DNA of 64,000 bases from Alkalihalobacillus bogoriensis ATCC BAA-922 (GCF_000621445.1 NZ_KK211279.1:305587-369586), one strand, 5' to 3'. Positions 15,843 through 24,702 are shown, counted from the first letter of the stretch. The notes: a model not told the origin generated them from the letters alone. Program-made: numbers and translations.

Positions 15843-16886
15843 AATAAAGTGCCAGATACTTTGTTCAATTATTTTTGTAGCTGGGGTTTAAGTTTTCTGT
15901 AATCCCTAATTTATTCCAACATAAAGTCACACAAGGAAATCACCTAGAGTTAGTAGACACTTCGCTGAACTGCTCATAAGAAACGTTCTAAAAGCACCAA
16001 GTAATATTTCACTGTTTTTCGTGTTTAGCATGCACAAAAGTAGAATGACTAGTAAATAAATAGGAGGAATTAGAGAGACTTCCGAGAATTGAGATGGGAA
16101 TACCGATATATTATCGACTATGTGCGTTGAAGAAGAATTGATTATTTTTTAGTGAGAGATATTAGTCATTAACCCAACTTTTTTCACCTACTCTGAAAGC
16201 TTGTTCCAAGGCTATAACATTAATTATGAGAAAGGAAAAAAAGAATTGAAATAAAACAATATACACGTTCTTAATTGCACTATTGTATAGGAATCATATT
16301 GGTTAATTCCTTTTTCATAATGCCAATTTAAAAGTAATTCACCCCATCCTCATATGACTTGGTTGATTCTTTCATCCTGGTAATTCGTATCGACATTCTA
16401 ATTTTTCCTAGTTAGTTGTTTCAATTCGTACTTGAAGTTTTCTATCGATTTTTTGATGTAAATTTGCTATATATAATACTATTTGACAATCTTAATAAAA
16501 GAGGAAACCTTGGAACCTCATTGTAATCTCAATCGGTCTTATCATTTCGTTATTGTTTCATTGACACTCCACCCTAACCTTCCTTCTATAAACTTTGTTA
16601 AAGACTACATGCCTAGTTTCGCCGACATCTGGATTTTGACCAAACTGATGCAGACATACGAATATTTAACAGGACGGAATTCGCGGTTTTCAAGCTCTTG
16701 CATTACCATTAATTTTAAATATTTAAAAATAAAACTAATACCTTATGGTCGTTAAAAAAGAGAGCAGTTATTTGTTTATTCGTCTACGTGATACATGAGT
16801 AACCCTATAATCCGTGAGAGCGTAGTGGTAAGTAACTTGTCATCGGTACATTTCAATTGCAACAATCCTACTTAAAAGCTCACCAT
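15843..16886. other. Gene-free stretch of about 1 kb
   Basis: No ORF on either strand has a ribosome site plus protein-like composition. A 90-codon plus-strand ORF at 16483 has no ribosome site and reads like random sequence. A short run near 16080-16150 behind AGGAGGAATT encodes 27 codons (ending GIPIYYRLCALKKN) and could be a gene scrap. Nothing else is supported. Confidence 0.5.
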
Positions 16887-16925
16887 AAAAAAAGCGATTG
16901 TCGTGTCACCCACAATAATCGCTTC
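16887..16925 (-). terminator. Terminator of the PadR operon
   Basis: AAGCGATT pairs with AATCGCTT, with a partly paired interior; the minus strand continues with TTTTTTT. It follows the 16938 gene. Confidence 0.75.
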
Positions 16926-16937
16926 GCCTTTCGTTTT

Positions 16938-17303
16938 TTATTTTGTTTTCAAGATCTTATTTCGCAGAGAAAGCAGGAAAAATACGAGTATAAATGCAGG
17001 AATCGCATAAACTTGACCAACTAACAGTTTCCAATAGATTTCGTTATATCCTTCTGATGCAGGTATTAATAACGTTAAACATAGGACAATTGCATAAATG
17101 AGAACTGAATATAGGATAGTACCCACGAAACCGACCTTCTTTCCATTTTTAAAAGTGAACTCATCTAACCAAACTAAAGCAAAATGTTTCAATAAATCTA
17201 AAACCATTCGAACTCCTCTAACGTTTGATTTAGAGTGTGTATATGAAAATTCTTCCTCATATCGTTCACGCCAGCTTTTCGGATATAATTTTAGCCACTT
17301 CAT
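16938..17303 (-). CDS. Membrane protein encoded with a PadR regulator
   Basis: A 121-residue protein. The N-terminus has the WLKLYPKSWRERYEEEF motif, characteristic of small membrane proteins that follow PadR-type regulators, where it probably forms a short cytoplasmic helix-turn. Two to three membrane helices follow (about 58-80, 88-110). Its ATG overlaps the PadR stop by four bases, so they are made together. It probably senses or signals a membrane condition, but the family has no settled function. Confidence 0.72.
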   Translation of the reverse strand: MKWLKLYPKSWRERYEEEFSYTHSKSNVRGVRMVLDLLKHFALVWLDEFTFKNGKKVGFVGTILYSVLIYAIVLCLTLLIPASEGYNEIYWKLLVGQVYAIPAFILVFFLLSLRNKILKTK

Positions 17304-17599
17304 AATAATCCTAACCTCCTGTTTCCTATTGTTATAATTCTCTCCATCATATTTAATTGATCTTGAAGAAATTGTTTTCCTTGCATAGTCAGTTCGTAAG
17401 GTCTTCGTTTTTTATCCCCTTCAAGTGCTTTTATGTATCCTTTATCTTCTAATCTTTTTAAAGCCCCATATAATGTTCCAGCTCCCATTGAGTACTGATA
17501 ATTGACCTCAATATCCTCCATAATGAGGTAACCATGTTTAGAGCTTTCCGCCAAACTTGTTAGTATTAGCAAAGTAGGGTCCATTTGTTGTTTCGCCAT
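17300..17599 (-). CDS. PadR-family transcriptional regulator
   Basis: A 99-residue winged-helix repressor. The PadR core is clear: DPTLLILTSLAESSKHGYLIMEDI (recognition region), MGAGTLYGALKRLEDKGYI (helix 3 and wing start) and KRRPYELTMQGKQFL (wing). A short C-terminal dimer helix follows. Start ATG 17599 is directly behind GGAGGAG at the right spacing; a longer reading frame upstream has no site. It is co-transcribed with the membrane protein gene. A 10-bp palindrome upstream is a candidate operator for autoregulation. Confidence 0.88.
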   Translation of the reverse strand: MAKQQMDPTLLILTSLAESSKHGYLIMEDIEVNYQYSMGAGTLYGALKRLEDKGYIKALEGDKKRRPYELTMQGKQFLQDQLNMMERIITIGNRRLGLL

Positions 17600-17625
17600 T
17601 GTCTCCTCCTTTTTATTACGCTCTG

Positions 17626-17640
17626 CGATATATCGTATAG
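17626..17640. promoter_or_regulatory. Candidate PadR operator
   Basis: CGATATATCG (17626-17635) is a perfect palindrome extending into TATCGTATAG, 27 bases upstream of the PadR start. PadR proteins usually repress themselves through such AT-rich dyads. Confidence 0.4.
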
Positions 17641-17744
17641 TGTAATAATAATTCAAAAAAATAGGAATGTAAACATAATTTTACTGTTGCTAATACAATA
17701 AACTATAGGTTTTTTTCGTTCGCCCCGTTAGAAGATATTTAATT

Positions 17745-18047
17745 TCATTGCTGAACTTCTTTTCTGCTCTTATATTTATTAACGATAAATTTCGTTATGA
17801 AGTAAATGACGGCTACATTCAATACAAAACTGAGAGGGTTAATTAATAAGCCAGCATTTCCAGAGAAAAAATTCGTTGCAAACCAAGGACTGTTAGGTTC
17901 TATTTGATAAATTGTTATAGTAGTAAAAGGATGGCCATACGTATACCGTCCCATGCCATCACTTAAAAAGCTACTCGGAATTAATAAAATTGTTACACCA
18001 CAAACAATTAGACTAAATGCTAACAGTTGGTTATTCAGTTGTTTCAT
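17745..18047 (-). CDS. Small membrane protein, unknown
   Basis: A 100-residue protein with an N-terminal hydrophobic helix (about 8-25), an extracytoplasmic polar region rich in Tyr, Thr and Pro (YTYGHPFTTITIYQIEPNSPW) and a second helix (about 68-88) with a basic C-terminus. Start ATG 18047 follows AAAGGAGGTAATGA. No family recognised. It lies 47 bases after the hydrolase gene on the same strand and may share its transcript. Confidence 0.65.
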   Translation of the reverse strand: MKQLNNQLLAFSLIVCGVTILLIPSSFLSDGMGRYTYGHPFTTITIYQIEPNSPWFATNFFSGNAGLLINPLSFVLNVAVIYFITKFIVNKYKSRKEVQQ

Positions 18048-18094
18048 TTCATTACCTCCTTTCTCTAGGAATACTGCTACATCTGGACAATAAA

Positions 18095-18928
18095 CTATAA
18101 AGTTGACTGAACAAATTGTTTGAATTTCCCTACCTCCTCAACAAAAGGATAATGGTTACTTCTTTCAAATGTTGTAAATTTTGCACCTGGTATTAAGTTG
18201 GCAATTTCTACTCCATATTTATATGGGCATTGCGCATCGTATTTGCCCGAATAAATATAACTTGGAATCGTTATGTTAACTAATGATTCTCTTAAATCAA
18301 AAGTTGGAATTTCTTTTTTTATAAAATATTCAAGACGGGCACCAACTGTTTTACCACTACTCGGAATTTGTAACGCCTTTTTAAGTTTTCCTTCTGAATA
18401 AAATGACATTTTACTCCATTCATAACTTAATCGTTTACGAGTTTCAATTGGAGTTGTTACATCATTTAATTGTTGAATAATCTCCATTACACGAGGGTAA
18501 TTTGAGTTTTTATTACAATATATGCAATCTTCATCTGAACTATATTCTTTACTTGCTGCGGCTCCTCCTGCAACCATTTTTGTTAGGGAAGTTGGTGCTA
18601 ATATAGAATATTTTAAAGCAAGCATTCCCCCTGTTGAATGCCCTGCAAAACCCCATTTTTCATAACCTAAGGCTATTCTAATAGCCTCTAAATCCTTCAC
18701 CGAATTATACATACTAAACTGTTCTGCTGTTTCTGCCTCGACAGAATTGCCACAGCCACGAAGATTGATTAAGTATACTCGGTAGAATGATGTAAATGGA
18801 TTGGCAAAAGTGTGACCACGCTCGTCAAAGGCACTATATAAATGAGTTATGCACAAAGGTTCACCGTTCCCTGATACAAACAATTCAAATTTCCCTCTAT
18901 CCGTATCAATAAGCATCTTCTCCCACAT
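18095..18928 (-). CDS. Alpha/beta hydrolase (proline iminopeptidase-like)
   Basis: A 277-residue serine hydrolase. The oxyanion and strand regions (YLINLRGCGNS) precede the nucleophile elbow GHSTGG (Ser near residue 96). The acid residue is probably the Asp in YSGKYDAQCPYKYG, and the catalytic His lies in RSNHYPFVEE near the end. The RGCGNS loop and C-terminal EEVGKF resemble proline iminopeptidase-type and related esterases; the substrate is not determinable. There is no signal peptide, so it is cytoplasmic. Start ATG 18928 follows AAGGAG. Confidence 0.8.
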   Translation of the reverse strand: MWEKMLIDTDRGKFELFVSGNGEPLCITHLYSAFDERGHTFANPFTSFYRVYLINLRGCGNSVEAETAEQFSMYNSVKDLEAIRIALGYEKWGFAGHSTGGMLALKYSILAPTSLTKMVAGGAAASKEYSSDEDCIYCNKNSNYPRVMEIIQQLNDVTTPIETRKRLSYEWSKMSFYSEGKLKKALQIPSSGKTVGARLEYFIKKEIPTFDLRESLVNITIPSYIYSGKYDAQCPYKYGVEIANLIPGAKFTTFERSNHYPFVEEVGKFKQFVQSTL

Positions 18929-19016
18929 TCTTTTTCTCCTTTATTTCTATTCTATTGATCTATGCTCAAAATCACTTGAATAAGTAAATTTTACCACTAT
19001 CTACCTTTTATAAAAA

Positions 19017-19049
19017 GGAAAAAAACCTAGTTTACTAAGCAACTAGGTT
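19017..19049 (-). terminator. Rho-independent terminator
   Basis: AACCTAGTT pairs perfectly with AACTAGGTT; the minus strand then runs TTTTTTT. It ends the 19071 gene. Confidence 0.85.
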
Positions 19050-19070
19050 CACATTAATAAGACTCTTTTA

Positions 19071-19229
19071 TTAAATTTTCTTCTTAGCTAAAAAATATGA
19101 GCTACTCCCCATTAATATCCCTCCACTAACACCAAGCAATGTTCCGATTAAGACCCAGTGAACGGATAAGTAAATACCTAACAATAACATGAATAATCCT
19201 ATAAAAAGTAAAACTATCCCTCTTTTCAT
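19071..19229 (-). CDS. Small two-helix membrane protein
   Basis: A 52-residue protein from ATG 19229 (MKRGIVLLFIGLF), behind AAGGGGTGG; an alternative ATG 24 bases upstream follows AGGATG and would add eight residues. Two membrane helices (about 4-22 and 26-45) are separated by a short turn, with a lysine-rich C-terminus. Function is unknown. Confidence 0.6.
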   Translation of the reverse strand: MKRGIVLLFIGLFMLLLGIYLSVHWVLIGTLLGVSGGILMGSSSYFLAKKKI

Positions 19230-19290
19230 TTTTCTATTCCACCCCTTATTCATATTTCATCCTAACAATCGGTTAATTCAAAATCGTTAG

Positions 19291-19983
19291 TTAATAAAAG
19301 TCACAGTATACAATCCAATCCTGTTTTTCTTGATTGAAGAAAAAATAGAAACTCCCACTATCAACTATGTTGAATTGTGCCTTTTCATCTGAACTTATTT
19401 GAAACACAAATGAGTAATCTTCTCCAAAAGAGACTCCACTTTGAGTGAATGAAGGATATCCCCCAACTTTATGAGTGGAATATATCTTTTCAACAATATC
19501 TTCGTAATATTCCATACCTTCATCTGATTCAAGCCGTGTTATTGCATTTTCAATGTCGGGAGCAATGCTATCAGAATCTTCCCAAGAAGGTGCATCATTA
19601 TTGATAATTAACGGGGTTAAAGGAAATGATTTTATCTTCAAAGATTGTTTATTGATTTTTTGTAATCCATCTAAATGCGTATAACAATTTATCTTAAAAT
19701 AAGAAACTAAATTATCCTTATTTAGATTATTAAAAACGTTAAAATCCATATAAACTGTTATTAATTGGTATCTATTCAACTCCCTGGGTACATAGGGGAG
19801 TTGATTTAAAAATATAGTGAAGATTGGATCATAATTAGATGAATAGGTCTCTGCTTCTCTTTCTTTTCCCCATAAAACCTTCCCAATCCAGCTTTCTCCT
19901 AATTCCTCTGTTGGTCGGAATCCACCTGTTTGAAAAATTGTAGCTTGTTTATATAACGCATCTTTGATTTTTGTAATATTCAA
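19291..19983 (-). CDS. DUF1963 (YwqG-like) protein
   Basis: A 230-residue soluble protein of the DUF1963/YwqG type. The C-terminal half carries the family pattern: VGGYPSFTQSGV, then FVFQISSDEKAQFNI, and SGSFYFFFNQEKQDW. Family members are common in Bacillus near toxin/immunity genes, but their biochemical role is not established. The start is a TTG (19983 or one codon earlier) placed four to seven bases after GGTGAG; there is no ATG near the N-terminus. It is monocistronic. Confidence 0.78.
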   Translation of the reverse strand: MNITKIKDALYKQATIFQTGGFRPTEELGESWIGKVLWGKEREAETYSSNYDPIFTIFLNQLPYVPRELNRYQLITVYMDFNVFNNLNKDNLVSYFKINCYTHLDGLQKINKQSLKIKSFPLTPLIINNDAPSWEDSDSIAPDIENAITRLESDEGMEYYEDIVEKIYSTHKVGGYPSFTQSGVSFGEDYSFVFQISSDEKAQFNIVDSGSFYFFFNQEKQDWIVYCDFY

Positions 19984-20066
19984 CAAATATCTCACCAAAT
20001 ATATATATTCTAGAACAAAATCAAAAGACCTTTATATATATTTTGGCATTAAAAAGCCAATTATTC

Positions 20067-20198
20067 CTACCCGCGAAACGGTAGTAACTCCCTTATTCCA
20101 TGAACAATTGTGTTAATTCCTATAAACTTTACAGCCATGATTGCTAATATAATTATAATACTTACTAATACCCCAGCTTTTTCACCAGATTTTCGCAT
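20067..20198 (-). CDS. 43-residue single-helix protein coupled to the AraC-like gene
   Basis: Starts at ATG 20198, four bases past the stop of the AraC-like gene, with AAGGAAG as ribosome site. The product begins MRKSGEKAG, has one membrane helix (about 10-30, VLVSIIIILAIMAVKFIGI) and ends HGIRELLPFRG. The tight spacing implies translational coupling with the regulator. It may be a membrane sensor or modulator of it, which is a guess from position alone. Confidence 0.55.
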   Translation of the reverse strand: MRKSGEKAGVLVSIIIILAIMAVKFIGINTIVHGIRELLPFRG

Positions 20199-20202
20199 AT
20201 GC

Positions 20203-21111
20203 TCATACTTCCTTACATCCTATTTCTTCTTCAAATGATAGATTCACTGGCTCTTCCAACAGTTCGCCATACACTTCTAAATTAGTAGTTGAAACACTTT
20301 CATCCACTTCTTCAAATGTGAATTGATCTGCCCAGACTGTTCCTTGTCCAGACAATATAATACCAAATGAAATAACAGCACTTTGGTCAGGAACATCTAA
20401 AATAATCGAATAATGACTCCAGTTTGTTGTTCCTTTAATAGGACGATTACTCATATTATCAAATTGAAGAACTTCTCCCATTGTGTCGTCTACTCTCATC
20501 CACATCCCCGCGTCCGTCTCTACATCTTCTGTACACATGAAACAAGAAAGTTTAATGCGCTTTCCAACAAACTGGTTAGCCTTAAAGGTTTGCATCATTG
20601 TAGCAAATTCACTTGAATCTGATACTGTTTTCGATTTTAAATACCCCGATGCTTTCCCTTGATGAACAACTTCATAGTCAACTCCCATTTCATAATTAAA
20701 TGGATTTGATCCACTTAAAAACCATCCCTTTACTTTTGACTCCATCTTTGGTTCCTCCTTATTTTTAATTACATCTGACATGATTTTGCGATATTTTCCA
20801 GGGGGAAGTTTGTAAACTTCTTTAAACGCTCTTGTAAATGATTCTTGTGATTCAAATTGATAATATAACGCGATATCAAGGATGCGTTCATTTGTATAAA
20901 GCAAGGCTGAAGAAGCATTTGCCAACCTTCTTAGACGAATATATTCCGTTACTGTCATACCAATCGAGGATTGAAATATTCGATGAAAATGATACTTTGA
21001 AAAATGTGATTGTGATGCAATATTTTCCAAGGTTAATGGCTTATCTAAGTTCTCTTCCACATACAAAATCACTTTTTTAATTGTACTTTCATGGGTAATC
21101 AGCGAAGTCAC
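20203..21111 (-). CDS. AraC-family regulator with C-terminal beta-sandwich domain
   Basis: About 300 residues. The DNA-binding domain is N-terminal (about 8-108): two helix-turn-helix units, LTLENIASQSHFSKYHFHRIF and ILDIALYYQFESQESFTRAFK, ending in KLPPGKYRK. Residues 120-290 form an all-beta region (GWFLSGSNPFNYEMG, TNWSHYSIILDV, VWADQFTFEEVD) resembling carbohydrate-binding jelly-rolls, a layout seen in other Bacillus AraC-type proteins. The start is unusual: the in-frame GTG at 21111 overlaps the strong GGAGGTGA site, and the first codon at proper spacing is CTG at 21102, so a CTG start is likely. A small membrane protein is coupled downstream. Confidence 0.82.
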   Translation of the reverse strand: MTSLITHESTIKKVILYVEENLDKPLTLENIASQSHFSKYHFHRIFQSSIGMTVTEYIRLRRLANASSALLYTNERILDIALYYQFESQESFTRAFKEVYKLPPGKYRKIMSDVIKNKEEPKMESKVKGWFLSGSNPFNYEMGVDYEVVHQGKASGYLKSKTVSDSSEFATMMQTFKANQFVGKRIKLSCFMCTEDVETDAGMWMRVDDTMGEVLQFDNMSNRPIKGTTNWSHYSIILDVPDQSAVISFGIILSGQGTVWADQFTFEEVDESVSTTNLEVYGELLEEPVNLSFEEEIGCKEV

Positions 21112-21311
21112 CTCCTTTTAATAGTAGGATATCAATGTTCATCATTCGTTTTTTGATATTTCTTGCGAAGTAATCTTTAAAGTACTATCTAGATTGTTAA
21201 TGAAGAGTACAGTTATTTCCATAGGAATTTTGGGATTAAATGTTAAAATAAGTGTAATGAATCTTTTATTTAATGAGCAAGTAACTTTCTTGTAAAAATG
21301 GGGGCAGATTA

Positions 21312-21748
21312 ATGCTTAAGAATCAAATTTTTCATGTTTTGATTTTCGTCTTAATGTCTTTACTAATATTAACAAGTTGTTCAGGAATGGCTGATTACAA
21401 TGTTGACCTGCCAGGAGAATACTCCGTTGTGAGAACTTCAGCTCACCAAGTAACGATAGCACCTAAAATTGATGATTCACATTGGGGGAGTGACACATTC
21501 CAACAAAAGTAACCGAACTAGCTTGGGATGATAACTATATTCTTGCAAAGCAACTTGGCTTAAAAGAAGACCCAAATAGTAGCAGTGGTTATGAAATACT
21601 TAATAATAACGATGTGAATTTTTGGATACTAGAATTTAAATCCGAAAAGGTATATGGACCTTTTGATGAAGATAATTTTGTAAAAAAAAGAGATGAGTTA
21701 GGCATATCTACGAGTCTAAAATTAAGGAAAATTGAGGACATTAAATAG
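21312..21748 (+). pseudogene. DUF3997 lipoprotein, frameshifted
   Basis: Begins at ATG 21312 behind GGGGGCA with a lipoprotein signal (LLILTSCSG, Cys about 23), then LPGEYSVVRTSAHQVTI and HWGSD. The frame closes at 21512, but in the next frame it continues without break: IPTKVTELAWDDNYILAKQL, GYEILNNNDVNFWILEF and KVYGPFDEDNF to a stop at 21748. Together these match the DUF3997 family over about 145 residues. One base is missing near 21494. It is either a recent mutation or a sequence error; the rest of the gene is undecayed. Confidence 0.75.
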
Positions 21749-21859
21749 TTCAATGATGGAGAAAATAGGGAGAAAACTAATCTATAATCAAGAATGAGAT
21801 AGATAATAGAAATTCTTTGGTGATAGAATATTTTTATTATAGTCTTAGTGGAGGAACCT

Positions 21860-22669
21860 ATGGATAATAAGAGGTATTTCTCAATTGGAGAAGTTTCCAA
21901 ATTTAAAAATGTTACGATAAAAGCTTTACGATATTATCATAATATAGGTCTGTTAGTACCTGCCTATATTAATCCAGATAACGGTTATCGTTATTACACA
22001 ATTGAGCAATTCATCTACCTGGATATTATAAAAGTCTGTAAACAAAGTAATGTAAGTATTAAAGAAATTAAAGACTTATTTGCAAAAGCTGATACTAATT
22101 ACCTTAAATTGTACTTAGAACAAAAAAATGAAGAAATTCATAAGAAAATAAAAGAGTTAGAACAACTGACTAAACGAATAAAAACATTAAAGAACGCTAT
22201 ACAAACAACAGAAGATGAACTCAAGCAGACTGGATTTACTTTTCGAACATTAGATGAAAGGTACTTTTTTCGTTCACCTGCAATAGGTGGAGAACTTAAT
22301 GAGATAATGGCATTCGAGAAATTAGATGAAAAATTAGGGGAGGATGTAAGTCAAACCTTTCAGTACGGATTGATATATTCCCATCAAACCAATCAATGGC
22401 AGGTTAGTGACGTATTTCGTGTAATCACTTCAAACGCTTATTCATTATTTAAAGAAAACACTAATGTATTTGTACTCCAAAAGGGAGAATATGTAACGAT
22501 TAATTGTACGAGAGATACTGAATTAGAGACTTTTCAATTAATTCTAGAGTACCTGGAGAAAAACCAATTAACGTGTGATAAAATTTATCTGTTTTATTTA
22601 GTTACTGAAATATTTAATCAAGATAATCACTTTTCCCAATACCAATTTCGACTAAAGCCCACCCCATAA
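21860..22669 (+). CDS. MerR-family regulator with effector-binding C-terminus (BmrR-like layout)
   Basis: A 269-residue regulator. The N-terminal MerR domain is complete: FSIGEVSKFKNVTIKALRYY, a turn into GLLVPAYINPDNGYRYYT and the helical EQFIYLDIIKVC region. A long dimerisation coiled coil follows (about 85-125, KNEEIHKKIKELEQLTKRIK). The remaining 140 residues look like a divergent GyrI-like ligand-binding domain. Start ATG 21860 follows GGAGG. The convergent acetyltransferase gene has a promoter with the long spacer that MerR proteins act on, so it is the likely target. Confidence 0.87.
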   Translation: MDNKRYFSIGEVSKFKNVTIKALRYYHNIGLLVPAYINPDNGYRYYTIEQFIYLDIIKVCKQSNVSIKEIKDLFAKADTNYLKLYLEQKNEEIHKKIKELEQLTKRIKTLKNAIQTTEDELKQTGFTFRTLDERYFFRSPAIGGELNEIMAFEKLDEKLGEDVSQTFQYGLIYSHQTNQWQVSDVFRVITSNAYSLFKENTNVFVLQKGEYVTINCTRDTELETFQLILEYLEKNQLTCDKIYLFYLVTEIFNQDNHFSQYQFRLKPTP

Positions 22670-22682
22670 TATGAGGTGGGCT
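22656..22682. terminator. Hairpin between convergent genes
   Basis: AGCCCACC pairs with GGTGGGCT around an 11-base loop and includes the MerR-gene stop. Neither side has a proper T-tract, so it may only protect 3' ends. Confidence 0.5.
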
Positions 22683-22691
22683 AGCTCTAGC

Positions 22692-23321
22692 CTAAAGTTT
22701 ATATTCATAAATAAAGTTTTTATTTTCAAACTTTCCATTAGGAAGTTCGAATACAGTTACTTCTTCATTAAAGCGAGTAAAGCCATTATAATCGTAAAAG
22801 CCATAATTACTTATTGTGTCTGTATAAACGTAAATTTTCTTCGCTTCTGTATCAGTAAAGTAGGAAATGAGTTCATCCAATAACTTCTTTCCTATCTTTT
22901 TTCCTCTAGCCTTTTCAGAAACAGCAAAGAATTCTAAACATCCCTGAAATTCATCTTCTTTCCCACTAATTAACTCGCTATAGGCCTCATTTGTCTTGGA
23001 CATTAAATCAATAAATAGGTTTCGTTCTACATCATTTAGATTCAAAAGCTGTAACAATTCATTTGAATAATCTTCTTGTAACAATCGGTACGTTGGTATT
23101 TCACCAACTCTCGAACCAAAAATGACACCAATCACTTCTCCGTCTAATGTTGCTACCCTCCCAAATGTACTTTTGTTTAATATAGGACTCATGAACATCA
23201 TTGTAATCGCTGCATTTAGTGTGTTCTTATCCTCTATAAAGCCCTTTGCAAATGTATCTGCCGTAATGGCTTTAATCGGTTCTAGATCCTCTTTTCTAAT
23301 GTCTCTAATTTCTACGTTCAT
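22692..23321 (-). CDS. GNAT-family N-acetyltransferase
   Basis: A 209-residue acetyl-CoA dependent acetyltransferase. The N-terminal strand-helix (EIRDIRKEDLEPIKAI), the acceptor region and the acetyl-CoA pyrophosphate loop (LEFFAVSEKARGKKIGKKLL, an R/Q-x-x-G-x-G/A variant at about 137-150) are visible, followed by KKIYVYTDTISNYGFYDYNGF, typical of the GNAT C-terminal beta bulge. Substrate unknown; the MerR-type promoter and the convergent MerR regulator suggest detoxification of an amine or drug, comparable in layout to BltR-BltD of B. subtilis. Start ATG 23321 follows AAAGGAGG. Confidence 0.85.
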   Translation of the reverse strand: MNVEIRDIRKEDLEPIKAITADTFAKGFIEDKNTLNAAITMMFMSPILNKSTFGRVATLDGEVIGVIFGSRVGEIPTYRLLQEDYSNELLQLLNLNDVERNLFIDLMSKTNEAYSELISGKEDEFQGCLEFFAVSEKARGKKIGKKLLDELISYFTDTEAKKIYVYTDTISNYGFYDYNGFTRFNEEVTVFELPNGKFENKNFIYEYKL

Positions 23322-23360
23322 GTTGACTGCCTCCTTTAAATTGGTGTTGCTTACAATTCG

Positions 23361-23392
23361 AGTGTAAAGTATCCCCTATAGAGGAGAGTCAA
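23361..23392 (-). promoter_or_regulatory. MerR-type promoter/operator of the acetyltransferase gene
   Basis: Minus strand TTGACT (23387-23392) and TACACT (23361-23366) are separated by 20 bp, and the spacer holds an imperfect dyad (CTCTCCTCTATAGGGGATAC). Overlong spacers with an internal dyad are the hallmark of MerR-activated promoters. Confidence 0.65.
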
Positions 23393-23437
23393 CTGTTTTT
23401 GAAATAACTTTTATCCATCCATAATTTAATACAAAAC

Positions 23438-23472
23438 TAAAAGAGAAGTTACGTTTTGGGTAACTTCTCTTT
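23438..23472 (-). terminator. Terminator after the sugar-sensing operon
   Basis: AAGAGAAGTTA pairs perfectly with TAACTTCTCTT; the minus strand continues TTTAGTTTTG. It lies 130 bases past the XylF-like gene. Confidence 0.75.
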
Positions 23473-23601
23473 GCTGCAAACTATTTTTATGTTTTTCTAT
23501 GAAATGATGCTATAAATGTGTGCTTTTTCTAGACAGTATTTATCAACTGAATTCTATACTACCTACTTGTTTTCTTACAATTTGTCCAAAGTATAAAAAC
23601 T

Positions 23602-24678
23602 CTACTCACCGAAAGAACGATACACTTCTTCTTTCTTATGAAACCCATCCGCAATAATCGTCTCATCTATATTTGCTCGGTCAACAGCAATCGGTGATAG
23701 CAGAAACGAAGGGACATCGACGAGTTCATTGTTTACTTTTTGCTCTTTTGACACATCTTCTCCCCTCGCTAGCATTACAGCTAACTCAGCTGCTTTTTGT
23801 GATAGTTCGTTAATCGGTTTATACACCGTCATGGTTTGGGCACCTTCAACAATTCTTTGAACGGCTGCTATATCTGCATCTTGACCAGCTACAGGAATTT
23901 TGCCTGCAAGTCCTCGCTCCTGGAGAACTTCAATGACGGCACCCGCTGTTGCATCATTCGTCGCAATAATCGCATCGATTTCGTTATTATTTGCTTGTAA
24001 TGCCAGTTCGATATTAGCTTTCGCATTTTCAGGGAGCCATTCTTTTGTCCACTGGTCAAAGACGATTGTAATATCACCATTGTTTATATACGGCTGGAGA
24101 ACATTGAACACTCCTTTTTTAATTAAATGAGCATTATAATCGGTTTCCGCGCCTCCGATATAAACATATTTTCCTTTAGGAACTAAATTCGTTATGGCCT
24201 CCGCTTGCAATTCACCGATTTTTTCATTGTCATAGGACACATACAAATCTACATCCGCATTTTTTACTAACCGGTCATAGGAAAGAACTTTTATCCCAGC
24301 AGCATGGGCTTTATTGACGATAGCAGCGGTCGATTCTGCATTGTGCGGAACGATAACAAGCAAGTCAATGCCACTGCTTATCATTTTTTCTGCCTGCCAA
24401 ATTTGCAACACATCATTGCCATGAGCTACCGTAATTTCCACTTCTGCCCCAAGATTTTCGACTGCCTCTTTAAAGAGCTTTTTGTCCTTTACCCAACGCT
24501 CTTCCACCAATGTATCCATCGAAAATCCAATTTTAATTTTATCCTGTGATACTTCTTCCTTCGGTGTGTATACCGGTGTTTCCGTCATCACTTTTTCATT
24601 CCGGTCACAGGCGAAAAGCAATAAAGTGATGCCGAGCAAAAATAAAGCGATTTTTACTTGATTGAACGGTTGTTTCAT
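23602..24678 (-). CDS. XylF-like sugar-binding lipoprotein, orphan
   Basis: A 358-residue lipoprotein (LLLFACDRNE, Cys 24) of the D-xylose-binding XylF type: IKIGFSMDTLVEERW, the hinge segments LVIVPHNA and KVLSYDRLVKNADVDLYVSYDN, EIDAIIATNDATAGAVI, and VAGQDADIAAVQRI. No ATPase or permease gene accompanies it. It is the last gene of an operon with a sugar-sensing kinase and regulator, so it either feeds the distant MmsAB-type importer or acts as an additional ligand sensor. It starts 24 bases after the regulator gene, with AGGAAG as ribosome site. Confidence 0.87.
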   Translation of the reverse strand: MKQPFNQVKIALFLLGITLLLFACDRNEKVMTETPVYTPKEEVSQDKIKIGFSMDTLVEERWVKDKKLFKEAVENLGAEVEITVAHGNDVLQIWQAEKMISSGIDLLVIVPHNAESTAAIVNKAHAAGIKVLSYDRLVKNADVDLYVSYDNEKIGELQAEAITNLVPKGKYVYIGGAETDYNAHLIKKGVFNVLQPYINNGDITIVFDQWTKEWLPENAKANIELALQANNNEIDAIIATNDATAGAVIEVLQERGLAGKIPVAGQDADIAAVQRIVEGAQTMTVYKPINELSQKAAELAVMLARGEDVSKEQKVNNELVDVPSFLLSPIAVDRANIDETIIADGFHKKEEVYRSFGE

Positions 24679-24702
24679 AATTGTAGCTTCCTTTCAAGTG
24701 AC

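Noticed and set aside
16483-16755. 90-codon plus-strand ORF
   Set aside because: No ribosome site and no protein-like composition.
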